In this document: positions 52,981-62,975 of the stretch, piece after piece
Layout of the letters: every line of letters begins with the position of its first letter
Position numbering within the stretch: the first letter of the stretch is position 1
Source: Plasmodium brasilianum
Lineage: Eukaryota > Apicomplexa > Aconoidasida > Haemosporida > Plasmodiidae
Direction: 5' to 3'
Assembly (NCBI RefSeq): GCF_023973825.1
Contig: NC_090120.1
Location: 769,001-833,000 of the forward strand
DNA: 64,000 nucleotides
The notes under the pieces: generated by a model
What the model was told of the DNA's origin: nothing
What the model saw: only the letters and a program-made list of their open reading frames with translations
Database searches by the model: none
Program-made: the position numbers and the translations under genes

Positions 52981-55900
52981 TTAACATTCAATATATATAG
53001 AGTCTGAAGTGTCCAAATAGTCATCTAACGAAACCTCATTTATAGACATATATTTGAACTTATCATATTGCACATTTATTATTTCTCCTATAATCGATGA
53101 ATTTTTATATCCTATATTTTTTAAATCTTGTAAAATTTTATTTGCTTCTTCTCTTTCTACAATAGCCATTAGGCCCCCACTTGTTTGAGGATCAAAGAGA
53201 ACACCATACTTATCATTTAGTAAAGCTTCTTCTAAATTTATAATATTATTACATAAGTAATGATTCTTCTTATACATGGATGAGTATATGTTATTTTCGA
53301 TGCAATCCTGGACACCTTCAGCAATTATGATATTGCTTAGTTTTATTTTTGCGCCAATGAAATTGATGGGCTTACTATTTTTGCTGTTTTTGCCGTTTTT
53401 GCCGTTCTGGTCATTTCTGCAGTTTTTGTCATTTTCTTTGTATTTTCCCCTTATTTTGGCCTCGCCATTTTCCTTTCCATTTGTCAATGTGTTTATCCCT
53501 GTGTTGCTGTCTTCTACTGCCACTGCTCCTACCCTAGTTTCACCCATGTCCACATCATTCCTTCTCTCCTCATGATTCTTAAACAACCCATTATTTAACA
53601 CATCAGGCACTCTATTACTTAAATAAAAATCCCTTCTTGAGCACTTAATCATTTCGTTTAGATGTCCTAAAATACCAAAGCCTGTTACATCTGTACAAGC
53701 TTTAACATTATTCTTTAAAAAATACAAACCGCCCTTCTTATTTGATATTAACATTTCATCAAGACAATTATAGACCCATCTAGCTTTTGCTTTTTTACAT
53801 AAATGTGCAGCCATAATAAATCCAAATCCAAACATCTTTGTTGTAATTATTACATCCCCTGCATTTATATTTCTACTTCCTTTAGGTAAAAACAAGTAAT
53901 TTTCCTTTAGCATTTCCTGTTTTTTAAACATGTTTAACGCTACTTCATCTGCATTTTCATAATTATTTTCTTGTCCACTTACTTTGTTATCATCTGTGTC
54001 GTTTATCATGGCATGCTGATACTTTGCGTCCTCCTTATCTTTCACAATTTTATGACTTTCACTAACTTTTTGCATTTGTTCCTTTTTTGCTCCTATATAT
54101 TCCATTATGTTATCGCCTCTTTGCATTATCTTCTTTTTTATTTTTCCTGTGACTGCTAAACCTACATAATTTTCATTACCCGCACATGTATGGCCACCAC
54201 TCAACACACATTTCTCTTCTTTTAATTTCTGACAACACCCTGTTAATATATTTTCTAATCTTTGCTGTAATTTTATTTCTATATTGTCCTTTACAATTAA
54301 GACACATAATGCACAAATACCAATACCACCCATGCTATATATATCTGATAAACAATGAATCGCTATTATTTCCCCTAAAATATATTCATCATCAATAAAA
54401 GATTTAAAAAAATCAATGGTCTGAACAATTGCTGGACTGTTTTCACCTCTTTTCGATTTACTGTGGACAAATATGCAACAGTCATCACAACCTTCAACTC
54501 CCAGATATACATTTGATGAATTATATATATCTAACAACTTTAACGAATTTGATAAAACATTTGAAGGCACCTTTGAACCGCACCCTCCACACGTGTTCCT
54601 ATTAATTATTTTGTCAATACTTTCTTTTATATATAAATCTACTTTTTTCTTACTTACACAACTCATTACGTTATAGTTGTTGTTACTGTTCAGGTTATTG
54701 CTTTTCTCACCCCTTATATTGTTCTGCTCAACAATTATAACGCTCAAAGAAGAATTATCACTTGAATTTTTTTCTTCTTCCCTTCGGACAATTTTATATG
54801 TGGTCCTCTTAGTAGCACTTAGTCTTTTTTCATACTCCTTTTGATAAAACTCGTACATGTACGCTGGTAGCAGTGCGTGTGCATTGTTGCTAGTATTACA
54901 TATACTACTGTTACTACCGAAAGGATTAACCCTCTTACTGCAAATGATCTTACTGTCACTTTCTATACCGCTTCGGCTGCTTCTTCTACTACAACTTGTG
55001 CTACCACCATCATTGGAACTACTGTGGTCCCCCTCATTCTTTTTACCGCTTATTCCTTGTTCCTCTCCTTCAACGGGAAATATACCCTTAAGGATGTGAA
55101 TATAAATGACTACTTTACTGTAAATATACAAAAGAAGGGTTACGAGCAAAGGTATGGATGTCTCTTCATGCGCACTCATTTTACTTTTATAAAAATATTT
55201 ATCTATCCTTTTCTTTTTTTCCTTTATTAAATGGACTTTTTTCTGTACAAATTTATTCTTGCATACAAGGTGAAAAAACGCTCTTATAATTTCAACTATC
55301 GTGACGTATAAGTAATTTAGTATGTTGTTAAATTCAATGCTAGAGTATAAAGAAATGGTAGCATTTCCTCCATTTTTTTTACTCATGTGGACATTCTTTT
55401 TAACATCTTCTATGCTGATATACTTCTTTTTATGAATACTATTATATATATTTAAATAAATAGTGTGGCATACTGTGTACTCATCGTAATTTTTTATTTG
55501 ATTGAAAAAATATAGCTTATCATCTTTTTCATACTGACAGAATTTATTCATCTGATAGAACTTATTCATCTCACAGAAATTATTCATAACTTTTTCGTTA
55601 CTTAAATTTAATGTTTTATAACCTGACTTATATACGTAAGATGGGTAGCGCAATTCAGTCATATTAAAACATTCGTCATAATTAACTGTAACTATATCTC
55701 CACTCTTACAATCCGTGCATAGTATTACTTTATTTTTGTTTATCTCTTTCACCTCTTTTATACAATCAGTTACTAAAAAATGTTCGCAAAAGTCTATTTT
55801 TTCTACATTTGGACTGGAAGAAATATGTATATACATAATTTTTATGAACAGACAGTATTTTTTCATATTTTCAAAAAGTTCAAAGTACAAGCTTTTCCCT

Positions 55901-56691
55901 AAATCTATGTTATCGCTTATGAGTACTATTGTAAGGAAACATTCTTCCCCATTTTGTTTTTTTAAAAAATCATTTTCATGACAAGTTTCATTCTCTTTAA
56001 CCGTAGTTTTATTTTCCTCTTCAAATACAACAGATACATTTTCATTCCTGTGGCTTGTACTCCTATAAGATCCATTCAAATTTAAATGTACGATGGTATG
56101 ATACTTATGAAAAATTTCTTCCACGTATTTATCGTTGTAAGAAAAAAAATTATAAAACCTTTCAACAACTATATTGTCTAAAAAATATTTTTTCCATTTA
56201 TAATATAACTTTTTATCTGTCCTGTTCATACCATTTGCACTAATTAAAGATAAATACATGACATGTACATAATAAAAAAATAAATTTTTATTTTTGTATG
56301 GATATATATTCAAATGAGAATAATCCTTACTAAATAAATATGAACTTTTATAATCAAAGTCACATAATAAAAAATCATAACTTAATTTATTTCGATCCGA
56401 ACTAAAGGAAATATATTTGTTAATTGAGTCTATATATTCAACCTTTTCATTAATGTAAAGAATATTTCTTTCTTTACAATATTTATATATATCAATGTAA
56501 CTATCCCTACACTTTTCGATGTTCTGTACATACTTATCTAAAAAGACGAAAACATCTTTACATATTAAAATTATGTTAACTCCTTTTAACTCATTTTTTT
56601 CCAAAAATATGTCAATGAAACTTTTACTCCTAATGCCAAATCCTATTATAACAATGTCCATCACCGGGTCAATTTGCTTGCATATCCTCAT
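52981..56691 (-). CDS. SELD: Selenide, water dikinase fused to oxidoreductase-like N-terminus
   Basis: The first ATG is at 56691; a frame two codons longer begins with TTG and is unlikely. The protein has 1236 residues. The C-terminal half is SelD, which makes selenophosphate from selenide and ATP for selenocysteine synthesis. It has CGGCGSK with catalytic Cys704 and Lys707 (C-x-x-K as in E. coli C17/K20), TIDFF, LSDIYSMGG, SGGHTCAGNE, TDVTGFGILGHL and DPQTSGG. The residue is Cys (TGC), not Sec. The N-terminal 500 residues start with a dinucleotide-binding-like strand (MDIVIIGFGIRSKSF). They look like a diverged FAD/NAD-linked dehydrogenase, and a hydrophobic segment near residue 515-540 may touch membrane. 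Fusions of this kind exist in bacteria and protists. Two low-complexity inserts interrupt SelD. The SelD identity is firm; activity of the N-terminus is doubtful. Confidence 0.93.
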   Translation of the reverse strand: MRICKQIDPVMDIVIIGFGIRSKSFIDIFLEKNELKGVNIILICKDVFVFLDKYVQNIEKCRDSYIDIYKYCKERNILYINEKVEYIDSINKYISFSSDRNKLSYDFLLCDFDYKSSYLFSKDYSHLNIYPYKNKNLFFYYVHVMYLSLISANGMNRTDKKLYYKWKKYFLDNIVVERFYNFFSYNDKYVEEIFHKYHTIVHLNLNGSYRSTSHRNENVSVVFEEENKTTVKENETCHENDFLKKQNGEECFLTIVLISDNIDLGKSLYFELFENMKKYCLFIKIMYIHISSSPNVEKIDFCEHFLVTDCIKEVKEINKNKVILCTDCKSGDIVTVNYDECFNMTELRYPSYVYKSGYKTLNLSNEKVMNNFCEMNKFYQMNKFCQYEKDDKLYFFNQIKNYDEYTVCHTIYLNIYNSIHKKKYISIEDVKKNVHMSKKNGGNATISLYSSIEFNNILNYLYVTIVEIIRAFFHLVCKNKFVQKKVHLIKEKKKRIDKYFYKSKMSAHEETSIPLLVTLLLYIYSKVVIYIHILKGIFPVEGEEQGISGKKNEGDHSSSNDGGSTSCSRRSSRSGIESDSKIICSKRVNPFGSNSSICNTSNNAHALLPAYMYEFYQKEYEKRLSATKRTTYKIVRREEEKNSSDNSSLSVIIVEQNNIRGEKSNNLNSNNNYNVMSCVSKKKVDLYIKESIDKIINRNTCGGCGSKVPSNVLSNSLKLLDIYNSSNVYLGVEGCDDCCIFVHSKSKRGENSPAIVQTIDFFKSFIDDEYILGEIIAIHCLSDIYSMGGIGICALCVLIVKDNIEIKLQQRLENILTGCCQKLKEEKCVLSGGHTCAGNENYVGLAVTGKIKKKIMQRGDNIMEYIGAKKEQMQKVSESHKIVKDKEDAKYQHAMINDTDDNKVSGQENNYENADEVALNMFKKQEMLKENYLFLPKGSRNINAGDVIITTKMFGFGFIMAAHLCKKAKARWVYNCLDEMLISNKKGGLYFLKNNVKACTDVTGFGILGHLNEMIKCSRRDFYLSNRVPDVLNNGLFKNHEERRNDVDMGETRVGAVAVEDSNTGINTLTNGKENGEAKIRGKYKENDKNCRNDQNGKNGKNSKNSKPINFIGAKIKLSNIIIAEGVQDCIENNIYSSMYKKNHYLCNNIINLEEALLNDKYGVLFDPQTSGGLMAIVEREEANKILQDLKNIGYKNSSIIGEIINVQYDKFKYMSINEVSLDDYLDTSDSIYIEC

Positions 56692-58082
56692 CTTCAAAAA
56701 TACGTGGATAAAGCAGCAAATGTTAATGGTTCAAAAGTGTATGCTCTAGTGATACGTATAAATTATCGTACGGGTACAATGTGATAAGCTGCGCAAAATA
56801 ACAATTACAAAAAAACAAATTGCTGAAATTTAAAATGTATTATGTACGAATACGCGAATATTGCAAGAATGGCAAATGTAATATTTGAAGTAAAGGGGAA
56901 AGATAAATAAAATATGGAAAGGGAGCTAAAGGAGGGGCAATGCATGGGAAAAAAAAAGAAAAGAAAAAGCTGCCATATACATATACATATATATATATTA
57001 TGAATATGTACATGTAGAAGGATTCATTTGAATAATTGTATAATGTAGAAATATCGCAAAAATGCGTATATTTTTAACTATCTCCCTAAAGCGATCATAA
57101 ATATATGCATATACCTTTATAGATAATCATTTATACTTTTATATATACAAGTATACATACAGGCATGTAAACGCAATCTTTATAATTGTGCTGACTGAAA
57201 AAAATTCTTGCGTAAAAACGGTAATTGGCCAATCGTATTTGGCTGAACATGAACGATAAATATTAAAAAAGCTTTAAAAAAAAGCATAAAAAAGGAAAAC
57301 CATAAACAAAATATACCATAATTAAATTCTTTTAATATAACTACTTGCGCACGCGTTAAGTGTAGCAGCGTTTTAAGCACTTAATTCGACAAAAATTATG
57401 AGCATGTAGTGGCATTAATTTTAGGCGAGGCTCCTAAATTGTCGCTTCTCTTGATGTTGCACTTGAATATTTTTTTTTTATTTTTCGTTTTGAGTATTTA
57501 TTAAAGAACAAACCTTTGAGAGCAATAAAACAACAATGGACTCATAAGGAGAGAAAAAAAAAAGAAAAGAAATATAAAGGTATACGTGTGTACATATAAT
57601 TATTTACAAATACATGTGGGCACGTATATATATCCATAAAATTTACATTTATACTGATAAAAGAAGAATGTTTCTTTCTTTTTCTTTCTTTCTTTTTTTT
57701 TTTTTTTTTTGCTGCAACTGAAAGGCTTGTTTTAAACTTAAAAAAATTGTTTATGCTAACAAATCTTGTGAAGGTACACAATAATTGTTCATACGTATAT
57801 ATGTTTATTTATAAGGTAAATACATATATGTGCAAGCCCATATGGTACACTTTGTAAGAAAAAAAAAAAAAAAAAAATTTCAAAGGGATACCTTCAAACT
57901 ACAAAAAAATCAAAGTAAAATAAATGACAATGTTGCACAAATAACGCATAATTTTTTAATGCAAAAATTTTGATAAGAAATATACACATCCTGCAGGGTA
58001 AAAAATAAATTCAACATGTGAAGCGAATAAATTACAACACTTTGAATAAAAATTCTTGGAGAGACAAAAAAAAAAAAAAAAT
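56692..58082. other. Intergenic region between SELD start and REV1 end
   Basis: This holds the promoter of the minus-strand SELD gene and the 3' flank of the REV1-like gene. It has poly-A runs (57860-57877) and a CTTT tract (57676-57710). A hydrophobic minus-strand frame (57180-57380) starts only with GTG and directly follows a stop codon, so it is not called as a gene. Confidence 0.5.
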
Positions 58083-61000
58083 TCAAGAACTTAACTGATG
58101 CTGCACATTGTATTTTATCAGAGTCCTATGAAGTAAGGGAGGAAATTTTTTTTTATTTAAGCACCAGATATACTTGAAATTTTTCAAAAATATGTGCAAA
58201 ACATCAATAAATCTTTTGCTGTGCAGTTCTTCACACACATTGTCAATAACATATGCCATAAATTTGTACAAGTAATATTGATCTGCGAATTTGTTACAAC
58301 AATTATGATTATGAAATGCGTTATTAAAGTAAGAAATGTAGGATGAAATTATTTTTTTTATATACATATACAAAACAAATTTTTCATTTTTCTGGTTTAT
58401 TGAATGTAAACAATTGCTAATGTACGTATAACAAAATATGTTATTTGCGCACTGCTCTTTACAATTATTACTATTACTATCATTATTATTACCACCATCA
58501 TTACCATTACCATTATCATTATCGTTACCATTACCATTATCATTATCATGATTTATTTTTTGTTTTTCCATCACGTCTTCACGTATTTCCATGTAACACA
58601 AATAGCAACAGTTTACTTCTTCCTTAACATGATTTTCTTTTTTTATTTTTCTATTAATTATGCTGTCGAATATATTTGTCTGTATTATTACATTTTCATT
58701 AATGCATTTTTTGCTCATATCGTCCAAACGAATATTGTTTTCTTTTTTCTTCTTTACTATAATATTTGGGAAGAAATCATAAATTTTAAAATTTTTCGTA
58801 ATTTTTATCTTCTTTGGAATGGTAGCGGCATTAGAGGCGCGTTTTCTCTTCACCAAAGTGCAATTTTTCTTTTGAATATTTCTATGTGCACAATTTTCAA
58901 ATGAAAAAGGAATAGGAGGCTTCCTACCATTAGCTATTTTGTTATTCTTCTCATTATCACCTCTTTGTATGGATGTATTTAAAAAGTAGCTCAAGATATT
59001 TCTTATATTTCTAAAGCTGTTAATGTAGCTCTTTTCATCTGGTTTGCAACTAATTCGTACCTTTCTTGTTTTTTTATTTATACTCCTACTTATTGATTTT
59101 TTTTTGTTTATGTTTCCACTGTTATTCTTCTTACTGACAATATGGTTCATTAGATTGTTGGGCTTTCTCATCGTTCCTTTTTTAACTTCCTCTCCCCCTT
59201 GTTTTCTCTCCTCCGTAATATGGGCATTATCATGACATTTTTTATTTTTCCTTATGATGCTTTCTTTTTTCTCTTCCCCTTTCCTTTCCCCTTTCCCTTG
59301 TTCTTTCTTTTCCTCTTCCCTTGCCAACCCATTTACACATCTCGTCCCACTTCCCACCACCTCACTTTCTTGCATACTCACTTTACCCCCTTTAGTGCTC
59401 ACATTAAAATAGTATAAAATACTTTTCTTACTATGATTACAATGTGTATCGTGATTTATTACATCCGAACAAACAATTTGAACACCTCTTAACTCAGCTA
59501 AATTATTTGCTAACACATCAAAACTGTATATAATTTTAAAAAAGTATACAAAAAAACAATTTGTGTAATGACTTAATTTAATTTTAGTACTTATTCTAAT
59601 AACCTTTCCTCTTCCTAAATATTTGATAGGATTTACATTTTCATTTTCTTCTTTAATGAAAAAATGAACGCTTAAACTTTTCGCCTTGAGGTTTTTTATT
59701 TTTAAGCGTATATATAATTGTTTGGTCATAAAATATATAAGATAATAAAAATCATTTATTTTTTGAAATCGAACTCCATAATTTACACTAATATTTATAC
59801 TTCTTTTTTCATCAAACTTGTCTACATTTTTTTTTTCATTTTTTACCACTTCCATTTTATTACTATCTAATGATGATGAATTTGGTTCCGTGTGAGCAGG
59901 AAAGTAATATATATTAAAATAAATAAAATCTCCACTTAAATAATTTAATTTTTTCAAAATCTCTAAGTAATATTCATTCTTTTTATAAAAAAAAAAATAT
60001 TTACTTATCGGATGTGTAACCCTTTCAAAAAAGGTATTTATGATATCTTCTAAATTATCTTTATTTAATTGAATAAATTTATCAAAAATTAAGTCAACCT
60101 CTTTTTCCACTTTTCCCCTAATAGCATTTAAGAAGTAGTTATTTTCTTCCTCAGTATATCGCTCATTTGCCTCATTTGCCTCATTTGCCTCATTTGCCTC
60201 ATTTGCATTTGATAAAATTTCTTTCCTTTCTTCTTCAAAAAGGATATATTCTTCAAATAATTTTTCAATTCTTGCATAGTTAAGCAACTCGCTTGTGTGC
60301 TCATAATTATTCTGCTTGTTATTTGCTTCATCTTCCCCTTCTTCTGATGCTCTTGGCAGAATTTCCACATCTGATATTGCTCCCCCCTGGGTGTCCCCTC
60401 CTGGTGTGCTTTTATTAAAAAAGTCGGGATGGAAACCACTGTCGAGATTGTATGCCCACTTCTTCTTCCGCTTCTGCTCCCTCCCAATGAATATGCTCAA
60501 GTGATGGTAGAAATCGAAAAAGAGAAAGCGCTTTTTACAAAATTTTAGGGCTTTTCTCGATAAACCCAAGTCACTAGAAATTCCCATGGAGACAGTCAAA
60601 TTTGTTAAGTTATAAATATCATCAGATATTTGTTTAGAAATAAGAAAAATGTCTTGCTCATTTTCATAAAATAATTGAAGTATAGACTCATCTACAGATA
60701 GTACTCGAACATTTTTAGAATAATTTATTAGTACTAATAGAAACAGAAAACTACTCTTTAATATATTTGTAAAATCGTATTTTATAAAATGAATATTATT
60801 CTTGTGCACTTTTGTTACTTCTCCTTTTATCATGCCCTTAAAAATTCGATTCTTCTTTCCCCAATAATTTGTAGCACTTATTATTCCATAACTTTCCTCT
60901 TTTTTTAAACTATGACATACGCATAAAATTTCGCTCACCAAATTCTCTTTCTTGCAATTCAAAAAATTTGCACTTTTTAGACTTGCATTCAAAAAATAAT

Positions 61001-62975
61001 TATCAAAATCGATGTATAAATAAACGAATTTCCTGCTATCCTTTTCCTTAATATCTTCAAAATTAAAAAATACTCTAGATATGTAATTCCAGTTACCTAA
61101 AATGTATAGTCGAGAGTTATAGAAGTAATCGTGTACACTGTCTATGAGTTTTTCCGATGGTATGTTTTCCCTATGAATGGCATGTAGACTATCTTGATGA
61201 TTGCTCTCACTTTTATTTTTCTCCTCTACATTCATTTCATTTTTGTCTCTCGGTAGAGGATTCATCATGCTTTTGCTACCACCACTACTACTACTACTAC
61301 CATAGTTTCTTCTCTTTTTTAAAGCAATGTCGAAAAAAAAATGAATTATATCATTTTCCCAAACATTTTGTATATTTATATTTAGCTCACTTTTGTGTTT
61401 AATCCATTTGATTTCTTCCTCACTTAAATGATCTAATATTTTATATGTTTTGCAAAATTCTTCAAAATTGTTTTTATTTATATGTAAATTTGCGGACACG
61501 TTTGTAAAAACATTTTCCTTCAATTCTTTGTCTAGATAATATTTCTGTAACCTTTTAAAATATTCAGTGGAGTTGTATACGATGTACTTTTTTAAATTTT
61601 CATAGTTCATTTGCATATTTAATATTTGTAAATGTTTGTTATTTTGCACATAATTATTTCTTGTCTTTTTAAGCTCGTTGCTCAGTATTCCTACGGTTGT
61701 GCCGCTTGAAGTTATGGCGCTTGAAGCTACGCCACTTGCAACTGTTCCACGTGCAGTTATGCCACTATCGAGTGTGTCCTTTCCCGAATAAATAATAACA
61801 TGATTGCTCGCACTAGTCCAACTGTTCACTGAACTATCACAGTTAACGCTACTTTTACACTTAGAATAGCCATTCATTTCGTTATACTGATGCACATAAT
61901 TATCATCAATTAGCCGTTCTTTACATATTGAATCTATCGTACTGCTGCTCCTCTCGCAAGGGGTCGAAGAGGGACTACTGCTTTGCGTCTGTTCCGTTTG
62001 TTCCTTTTGACCTTGCGCAGTTATGTGTTCACTGCATTGGTTTTTTTCTTCCCCTATTTGCACTTTCCTCTCATTGCTCCTCCTACCCTTAAATGAAAAA
62101 TACTCTGTTATTTGATGCGAATTATAACGCAATAGGGACGGTATGTACGACTGCTCAGGCAAACGGGCCCTAAAAGTAACACAATCGAATATATATTTGT
62201 CTACAACTATAAACACTTTGGACCTTTTCACTGCCTTTTTATAGTCCATATATTTTTTAGAACCTAGTGCCATGTTGTTACTGATGATATGTGTGACCTT
62301 ACTTGTTAATGCATTATGTATAATTCCTCCATTTTGTACTATTAAAATTTCTAACTGCTCTTTTTTGTTAATATAAGAAGCATGTATATTTCGTTTACAA
62401 GAAGAAACGTCTTGATAACTTTTCATAAAATTATCAAAATTGTTGTTACATGTATTACTATTTATTGTATTTGTTTCGTTATATGTGCTTTTAATAGGTG
62501 TCTTATTCATTATTTCCTCCTCCTTATTCGTGTTATTCTTTTTATATATACTCCAATAATATATTTTTTCATGATCGCTTTTCTCATAGTCATAACAAGT
62601 GCTTGATCTATCCTGACTCTTCATAGGAGTACAATATCTATCAATAGTTTTGTCATTAGCATCATTTATATAAAAATTTGATTCATTAGAATAATCTGTT
62701 TGTTTTTGTTCACTCGGATGGATTACCGTCTCTTGCATGCTACTCATATCATCACATAACTCTAATGATGATGATGAGTTATATAGAGAAAATAAACTTA
62801 CAAAATCATCAATGTAAAAATTACAGTTCATAAATAACAATGAACCTTTTTTTGTACTGTCATAACTTTCGCCTATTTCTGCATTATATTTTTTGTTATA
62901 GGATAAGGGGATTTTCTCCTCTTTTTTCATCATATATTTTTTAAAACTCCTCGAACCGCCATATTCGATGTCCAT
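58083..62975 (-). CDS. REV1: REV1-like Y-family DNA polymerase with BRCT domain
   Basis: This is a 1630-residue single-exon protein. A BRCT domain lies at about residues 205-290 (ILIVQNGGIIHNALTSKVTH, with Trp/Phe replaced by IFDC near the end). About residue 620 has SRLYILGNWNYISRVF, resembling the REV1 N-digit/SRLHHxSxW segment. The palm follows: IDFDNYF (about 652), the ISATNYWGKKNRIFKGM finger segment, SVDES (about 762) and MGISSDLGLSRKALK (about 795). The metal-binding Asp and Glu are present. The final 100 residues look like the REV1 C-terminal helical bundle (YVIDNVCEELHSKRFIDVLH...YIW), which in other eukaryotes recruits Pol zeta and other Y-family polymerases. REV1 is a deoxycytidyl transferase for translesion synthesis. 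Low-complexity regions separate the domains, including an ANE repeat (about 60168-60205). Confidence 0.9.
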   Translation of the reverse strand: MDIEYGGSRSFKKYMMKKEEKIPLSYNKKYNAEIGESYDSTKKGSLLFMNCNFYIDDFVSLFSLYNSSSSLELCDDMSSMQETVIHPSEQKQTDYSNESNFYINDANDKTIDRYCTPMKSQDRSSTCYDYEKSDHEKIYYWSIYKKNNTNKEEEIMNKTPIKSTYNETNTINSNTCNNNFDNFMKSYQDVSSCKRNIHASYINKKEQLEILIVQNGGIIHNALTSKVTHIISNNMALGSKKYMDYKKAVKRSKVFIVVDKYIFDCVTFRARLPEQSYIPSLLRYNSHQITEYFSFKGRRSNERKVQIGEEKNQCSEHITAQGQKEQTEQTQSSSPSSTPCERSSSTIDSICKERLIDDNYVHQYNEMNGYSKCKSSVNCDSSVNSWTSASNHVIIYSGKDTLDSGITARGTVASGVASSAITSSGTTVGILSNELKKTRNNYVQNNKHLQILNMQMNYENLKKYIVYNSTEYFKRLQKYYLDKELKENVFTNVSANLHINKNNFEEFCKTYKILDHLSEEEIKWIKHKSELNINIQNVWENDIIHFFFDIALKKRRNYGSSSSSGGSKSMMNPLPRDKNEMNVEEKNKSESNHQDSLHAIHRENIPSEKLIDSVHDYFYNSRLYILGNWNYISRVFFNFEDIKEKDSRKFVYLYIDFDNYFLNASLKSANFLNCKKENLVSEILCVCHSLKKEESYGIISATNYWGKKNRIFKGMIKGEVTKVHKNNIHFIKYDFTNILKSSFLFLLVLINYSKNVRVLSVDESILQLFYENEQDIFLISKQISDDIYNLTNLTVSMGISSDLGLSRKALKFCKKRFLFFDFYHHLSIFIGREQKRKKKWAYNLDSGFHPDFFNKSTPGGDTQGGAISDVEILPRASEEGEDEANNKQNNYEHTSELLNYARIEKLFEEYILFEEERKEILSNANEANEANEANEANERYTEEENNYFLNAIRGKVEKEVDLIFDKFIQLNKDNLEDIINTFFERVTHPISKYFFFYKKNEYYLEILKKLNYLSGDFIYFNIYYFPAHTEPNSSSLDSNKMEVVKNEKKNVDKFDEKRSINISVNYGVRFQKINDFYYLIYFMTKQLYIRLKIKNLKAKSLSVHFFIKEENENVNPIKYLGRGKVIRISTKIKLSHYTNCFFVYFFKIIYSFDVLANNLAELRGVQIVCSDVINHDTHCNHSKKSILYYFNVSTKGGKVSMQESEVVGSGTRCVNGLAREEEKKEQGKGERKGEEKKESIIRKNKKCHDNAHITEERKQGGEEVKKGTMRKPNNLMNHIVSKKNNSGNINKKKSISRSINKKTRKVRISCKPDEKSYINSFRNIRNILSYFLNTSIQRGDNEKNNKIANGRKPPIPFSFENCAHRNIQKKNCTLVKRKRASNAATIPKKIKITKNFKIYDFFPNIIVKKKKENNIRLDDMSKKCINENVIIQTNIFDSIINRKIKKENHVKEEVNCCYLCYMEIREDVMEKQKINHDNDNGNGNDNDNGNGNDGGNNNDSNSNNCKEQCANNIFCYTYISNCLHSINQKNEKFVLYMYIKKIISSYISYFNNAFHNHNCCNKFADQYYLYKFMAYVIDNVCEELHSKRFIDVLHIFLKNFKYIWCLNKKKFPPLLHRTLIKYNVQHQLSS
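60165..60206 (-). repeat. 12-bp repeat TCATTTGCCTCA... encoding (NEA)n
   Basis: About four to five perfect CTCATTTGC units on the plus strand encode Ala-Asn-Glu on the minus strand, within an insert of the REV1 catalytic region. Confidence 0.85.

Noticed and set aside
57180..57380. 66-codon hydrophobic minus-strand ORF of fairly normal composition
   Set aside because: It begins with GTG directly after a stop, has no usable ATG, and no upstream exon in the needed phase was found. It remains a weak possibility for a 3' exon.
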